Origin: Nitzschia sp. pyKryTriq1
Taxonomy: Eukaryota > Bacillariophyta > Bacillariophyceae > Bacillariales > Bacillariaceae
Assembly (NCBI GenBank): GCA_956465555.1
Contig: OY101123.1
Location: forward strand, 1,240,001-1,304,000
Reading direction: 5' to 3'
Length of the DNA stretch: 64,000 bases
Position numbers and translations under genes: made by a program. A model generated the notes under the pieces. The model had not been told where the DNA came from. It did not search any database and worked only from the letters and a program-made list of their open reading frames with translations. Each line of letters begins with the position of its first letter. Position 1 is the first letter of the stretch. Below are positions 60,998 through 64,000 of this stretch, piece after piece.

Positions 60998-63312
60998 ATG
61001 ACAACAGTGCAGGATCCCGCAGAGAAGCTGGCCATGGAAGAATTGGAAAGAGTGCGAGGCGTCAATAAGCACGTCCCAGAAAAAGTTGCGAGCAAGGCCG
61101 CTGGTCATCCATCTGGGGTCCATCGCCCCCATGCAGGAGTGGTGCCCCCGTTCTGCTGGGCGCTGACTGTGATTGTCATCTTGGTCTTGGTGATTGTGGT
61201 GCCTCTGGTTGTCACCAACACCAATGATGACGAGGAGCCCGTCCCCGTCCCCACCACAGTCGACTATGAAACAGGCGTTACTTTGGTGACCACCTACGGT
61301 GTTCGAGCCGAGGTGACATCGCGTTTGCTTCGAACCATCATTGACCTGGAAGTATCCAATGCTTTGTTTTGCTCCTCCATTCGAAGCATCTCACTCCAAC
61401 TTCCCGAGAGGGCTCGTGTCACTTCACTCTCTACGACGAACGAAGATGACACCTGCACCTCGCATGGTCAAGTGAAGCCAATCAAACAAGCACGCAAAAC
61501 ATTCTTGGATGATGCCGCAGAAGGTCTTCCGACCGTATATTTGGAGCAACAGAATACATTTACTCATAGTCTTCAAGTCGCGGTTGGTGCAAGAGGTACG
61601 TACGATGGACGTTCTGGGAGAAGTGAGTCGTTCTACAGGAGCATAGCACTCATCATAATTTCGTCTTGTTCGTTCTAATAGGCAAATCCAAGGTACAATT
61701 GGTCCTTGAGGAGCTTTTGCAACAGCGTCTAGGTCAAGTGAACCTCCAGATTCCTTTTGCACCTAATGAAGATGTCGATCAGCTCTCCTTTGAACTGACG
61801 GGTGACAGTCTTCAAGATTTCTTAATCGGCGACGAACTCAACATTTTGGCACCCGAGTTGCAAGTCATGGTAGCAGAAGACAGTGTCAACCGCACCCGCC
61901 TGTCGTTGAGCTTGCCCGATGCCCGGGAGCATGGTGACCTCCCACGTGTTGTTCGTGCGTCCTATACCCCCTCATCTTTCCCTGACACTGGTGTTCTCTA
62001 CACCTCGGGTGGAAACTGTTTTGAACATTACTTTCGCCCATCGGAATTGGATTCCATGGCCAAAAATATTGTCTTTGTCTTCGATCTCTCTGATTCCATG
62101 AGAGGAACGAAGTTAAACCAGGCCAAAGCTGCGCTCAAATCCTTCATCACGGAAACCCTGACTCCGAGAGATTCTTTTACCATTCAGCTCTTCGGGGATA
62201 AGGGAACCATGGATTTGATTCGAGCACCTGCCGCTACTGATGCCGAAAAGTCGGATGCCATTGTCTTTATGAACAAGCAATGGCCCTCTTCTCACCGCAC
62301 TAACCTCCACGCTGCCTTTTTGGAAGGACTGCTTCGCGCCCAACGGGATATGGACGCTAGAGAAGACGACGAGGAGGCTGTTCCGACAGTTGATCTAATC
62401 GTCTTTATTTCAGACGGTTGGGCCACCACTGGACAAACCAACCGCCGTAGGATTGTAGAAGATATATACCACTTGAATCAAAGTGGGAAGAAGCCCATCA
62501 AGATTTTCACTTTGGGATTTCGTGACTATGCCGACATGGAGCTTCTCAACGCTATCGCCGCCATGAATGGAGGTGTGTCGGCGACTCTGGTCTCCGACGA
62601 TAATGTGGACTGGCAGATGGAAAACTTCTTCCTTAGCGAATTCGGGGAAGTGTTGCTGGCAGATGTCAGTGTCGACTATGAGGGCGGTAATCTTTTCGTC
62701 TACGGAGAGACCGAGCAAACATTTCCCCTCTTAGCCGGTGGATACGAAGTTGTGGTGCGTGGTTTGTACGAAACCGACAATGTCGAAGGAGGTGGTGATG
62801 ACTTGTTGCGTGCTGTGACAAAGGCCACGACCACCACTGGTTCTCAAGAATGGGTAGCGAAATCGTTCCCTAGAGATGCCAGCGATAGTGTGTGCCTACA
62901 AAGTTACGCCCACGCCCGCATTAGTCAGCTTCTTCGTCTGAAGGATCTTGCAAATTTAGTAGGAGATGAAACACTTAAGAAGGCTGTTGGCCTTCGAGAA
63001 CCTTGCGAAAAAGACGAGAAGATGTCGGAATGCATCGAGGAAGAGGCATTGGCTGTTGCACTCGAGGCAGGGGTCGTCGCCACAGGGCTTACTGGAATGG
63101 TCACTGTGGACGAGGATAAGTGCTTTGACTTTGCGGGTGAAACCGAGATTTGCCGGGATGGTACAACGGCATCTTTTGGGTACGCTTCCACTTCAGGTAG
63201 TGGGTATAGCGATTCGTCTGATGCGGTCAAACCAGCATCGTGGCCCTGTTTGTGGCTCGTGATGTTTTGGACGGTTATCCCTGTTGCTGGTCTACTTCTA
63301 GACTGGCTTTAG
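60998..63312 (+). CDS. Membrane-bound VIT/VWA (inter-alpha-trypsin-inhibitor-like) protein
   Basis: 742 aa from exons 60998-61595 and 61682-63312 (86-nt GTACGT...TAG intron, phase 1). The N-terminal segment is cytosolic, then a membrane helix at ~53-72 (CWALTVIVILVLVIVVPLVV). A VIT domain (~85-275) and a VWA domain (~330-520) follow, the latter with the MIDAS motif VFDLSDSM and VFISDGWATTG. A hydrophobic C-terminus (WLVMFWTVIPVAGLLLDWL) could be a second anchor. VIT-VWA pairs bind extracellular ligands or matrix through a metal ion. The MIDAS residues D-x-S-x-S are nearly complete (D-L-S-D-S). An acidic interdomain stretch and Cys-containing tail (EPCEKDEKMSECIEE) could form disulfides. Confidence 0.88.
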
Positions 63313-63528
63313 ATGATCAAAAACTTTGCATTGGCCGCTCGTACGTATTCAAAAGTCTCCACATCTTTTAATAATTGTTTATGTCAGAATCGATTTCGCG
63401 ACGCCCCAGCGCTACTACTAGTAGTAGAGGACTGTACGATGCTCGTATTCTATAAGTACAGGTAGTAGACTCAAAACAAAATTACACCTCGCTGCAATAA
63501 CTGAAGACTAGCCAAACTTAGGAGCCTT

Positions 63529-64000
63529 CTAGTTATCTGATGGAGGTGGACTGTCCAGGCTTGAGACTATTTTGGTTCCAAGGTACTGGATCGGAACGTT
63601 GGAGCCATGTGTAGAGATAGCCTCTGTCACCAAACCAAGCTGGCGCTTAAATTGCTCATAACATTGCTTCACCGACAAAAGCAACTCCAGTGATTTGAGC
63701 CCATTCAACACAAGTTCTTCGTCTGTTTTTCCACAAACGAAACTCTTAAATATTATCTGGCACGCCCCTGCATCGACCAACTGTTCGCGATGCGATGTAT
63801 CGACGGCAACGCAAGCCAAAAAGATGCAGGTGCTCTTACATACATCTTTGTTCTCATCAAAGCGGAGACAGAATCGGAGAATCTGCCGATGGATATCGTC
63901 GACGAAGATGTTCTCAATCTGCCCCTCGGTACCAGAAGCAATCTGCTGAAACTTTTGCATGCAGAAAGTATTCACCCGAGGAGACCAATCATAATTTCGC
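63529..64000 (-). CDS. Helical-repeat protein, N-terminus beyond window end
   Basis: The frame is open from the window edge to a stop at 63529, giving 156 visible residues. Armadillo-like helices: QILRFCLRFDENKDVCKSTC, HREQLVDAGACQIIFKSFVC and ELVLNGLKSLELLLSVKQCY. The pattern of a helix pair ending in a small-residue turn (DAGACQII) matches Arm repeats. Start lies outside the window, and no function can be given. Confidence 0.7.
   Translation of the reverse strand, partial: RNYDWSPRVNTFCMQKFQQIASGTEGQIENIFVDDIHRQILRFCLRFDENKDVCKSTCIFLACVAVDTSHREQLVDAGACQIIFKSFVCGKTDEELVLNGLKSLELLLSVKQCYEQFKRQLGLVTEAISTHGSNVPIQYLGTKIVSSLDSPPPSDN

Overview
The window looks like nuclear DNA of a diatom, most likely a pennate one, although no marker gene here proves the genus. 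The reasons are compact genes with few short GT-AG introns (mostly 76-125 nt), close spacing on both strands, and several proteins with a signal peptide followed by a Phe-containing cleavage context. That is the bipartite targeting used by secondary red plastids, seen here in a TrpC-TrpF fusion, a 5'-nucleotidase-like protein and a CDGSH protein. There is also an Npl4-like protein with its own signal peptide, as expected for the symbiont-derived translocator SELMA. I see no rRNA, tRNA, CRISPR array or retroelement.

Layout. 1-5 kb: BCS1-like AAA ATPase (cut by the window start), a protein with duplicated HTH-like modules, and plastid TrpC-TrpF. 5.6-10.8 kb: small unknown protein, signal-peptide-bearing Npl4, GNAT acetyltransferase, and a CK2-alpha-like kinase with a signal peptide. 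12-20 kb: an NADP oxidoreductase with an apparent frameshift at its start, a 5'-nucleotidase with EF-hands whose GNHE motif is built from an 8-nt and a 2-nt exon, a double zinc-finger protein, and a GH3 glycosidase with a C-terminal membrane anchor. 21-29 kb: DUF2306 membrane protein, a gene-poor stretch with a perfect 61-nt palindrome, 3-hydroxyisobutyrate dehydrogenase, EMG1/NEP1 and a flavin monooxygenase. 29.5-31.5 kb: large unknown protein. 32.3-34.8 kb: a transposon-like unit with long divergent inverted ends carrying fragments of two host genes (TTC38-like and Hsp100/Clp-like). 35-44.7 kb: PLAC8 protein, unknown protein, secreted MsrB-like protein, LRR membrane protein, and a thioredoxin-like ferredoxin fused to a helical domain. 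45-48.4 kb: proteasome ATPase RPT4 and an MFS permease, convergent. 49-52 kb: two tandem diverged paralogues of unknown function. 52-63.3 kb: basic BCL7-like protein, coiled-coil protein, plastid CDGSH membrane protein, TDP1 and a VIT/VWA membrane protein. The window ends inside a helical-repeat protein.

The genes mostly serve unrelated housekeeping roles (tryptophan synthesis, valine breakdown, ribosome assembly, proteasome, DNA repair). The loose themes are plastid or periplastid targeting (TrpC-F, Npl4, CK2-like, CDGSH, 5'-nucleotidase) and a recurring GTACCGGTAC-type palindromic sequence found almost only between genes.

Exon junctions were placed by hand from reading frame and splice-site consensus, and protein families were recognised by eye. 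No alignment, prediction program or database search was run.
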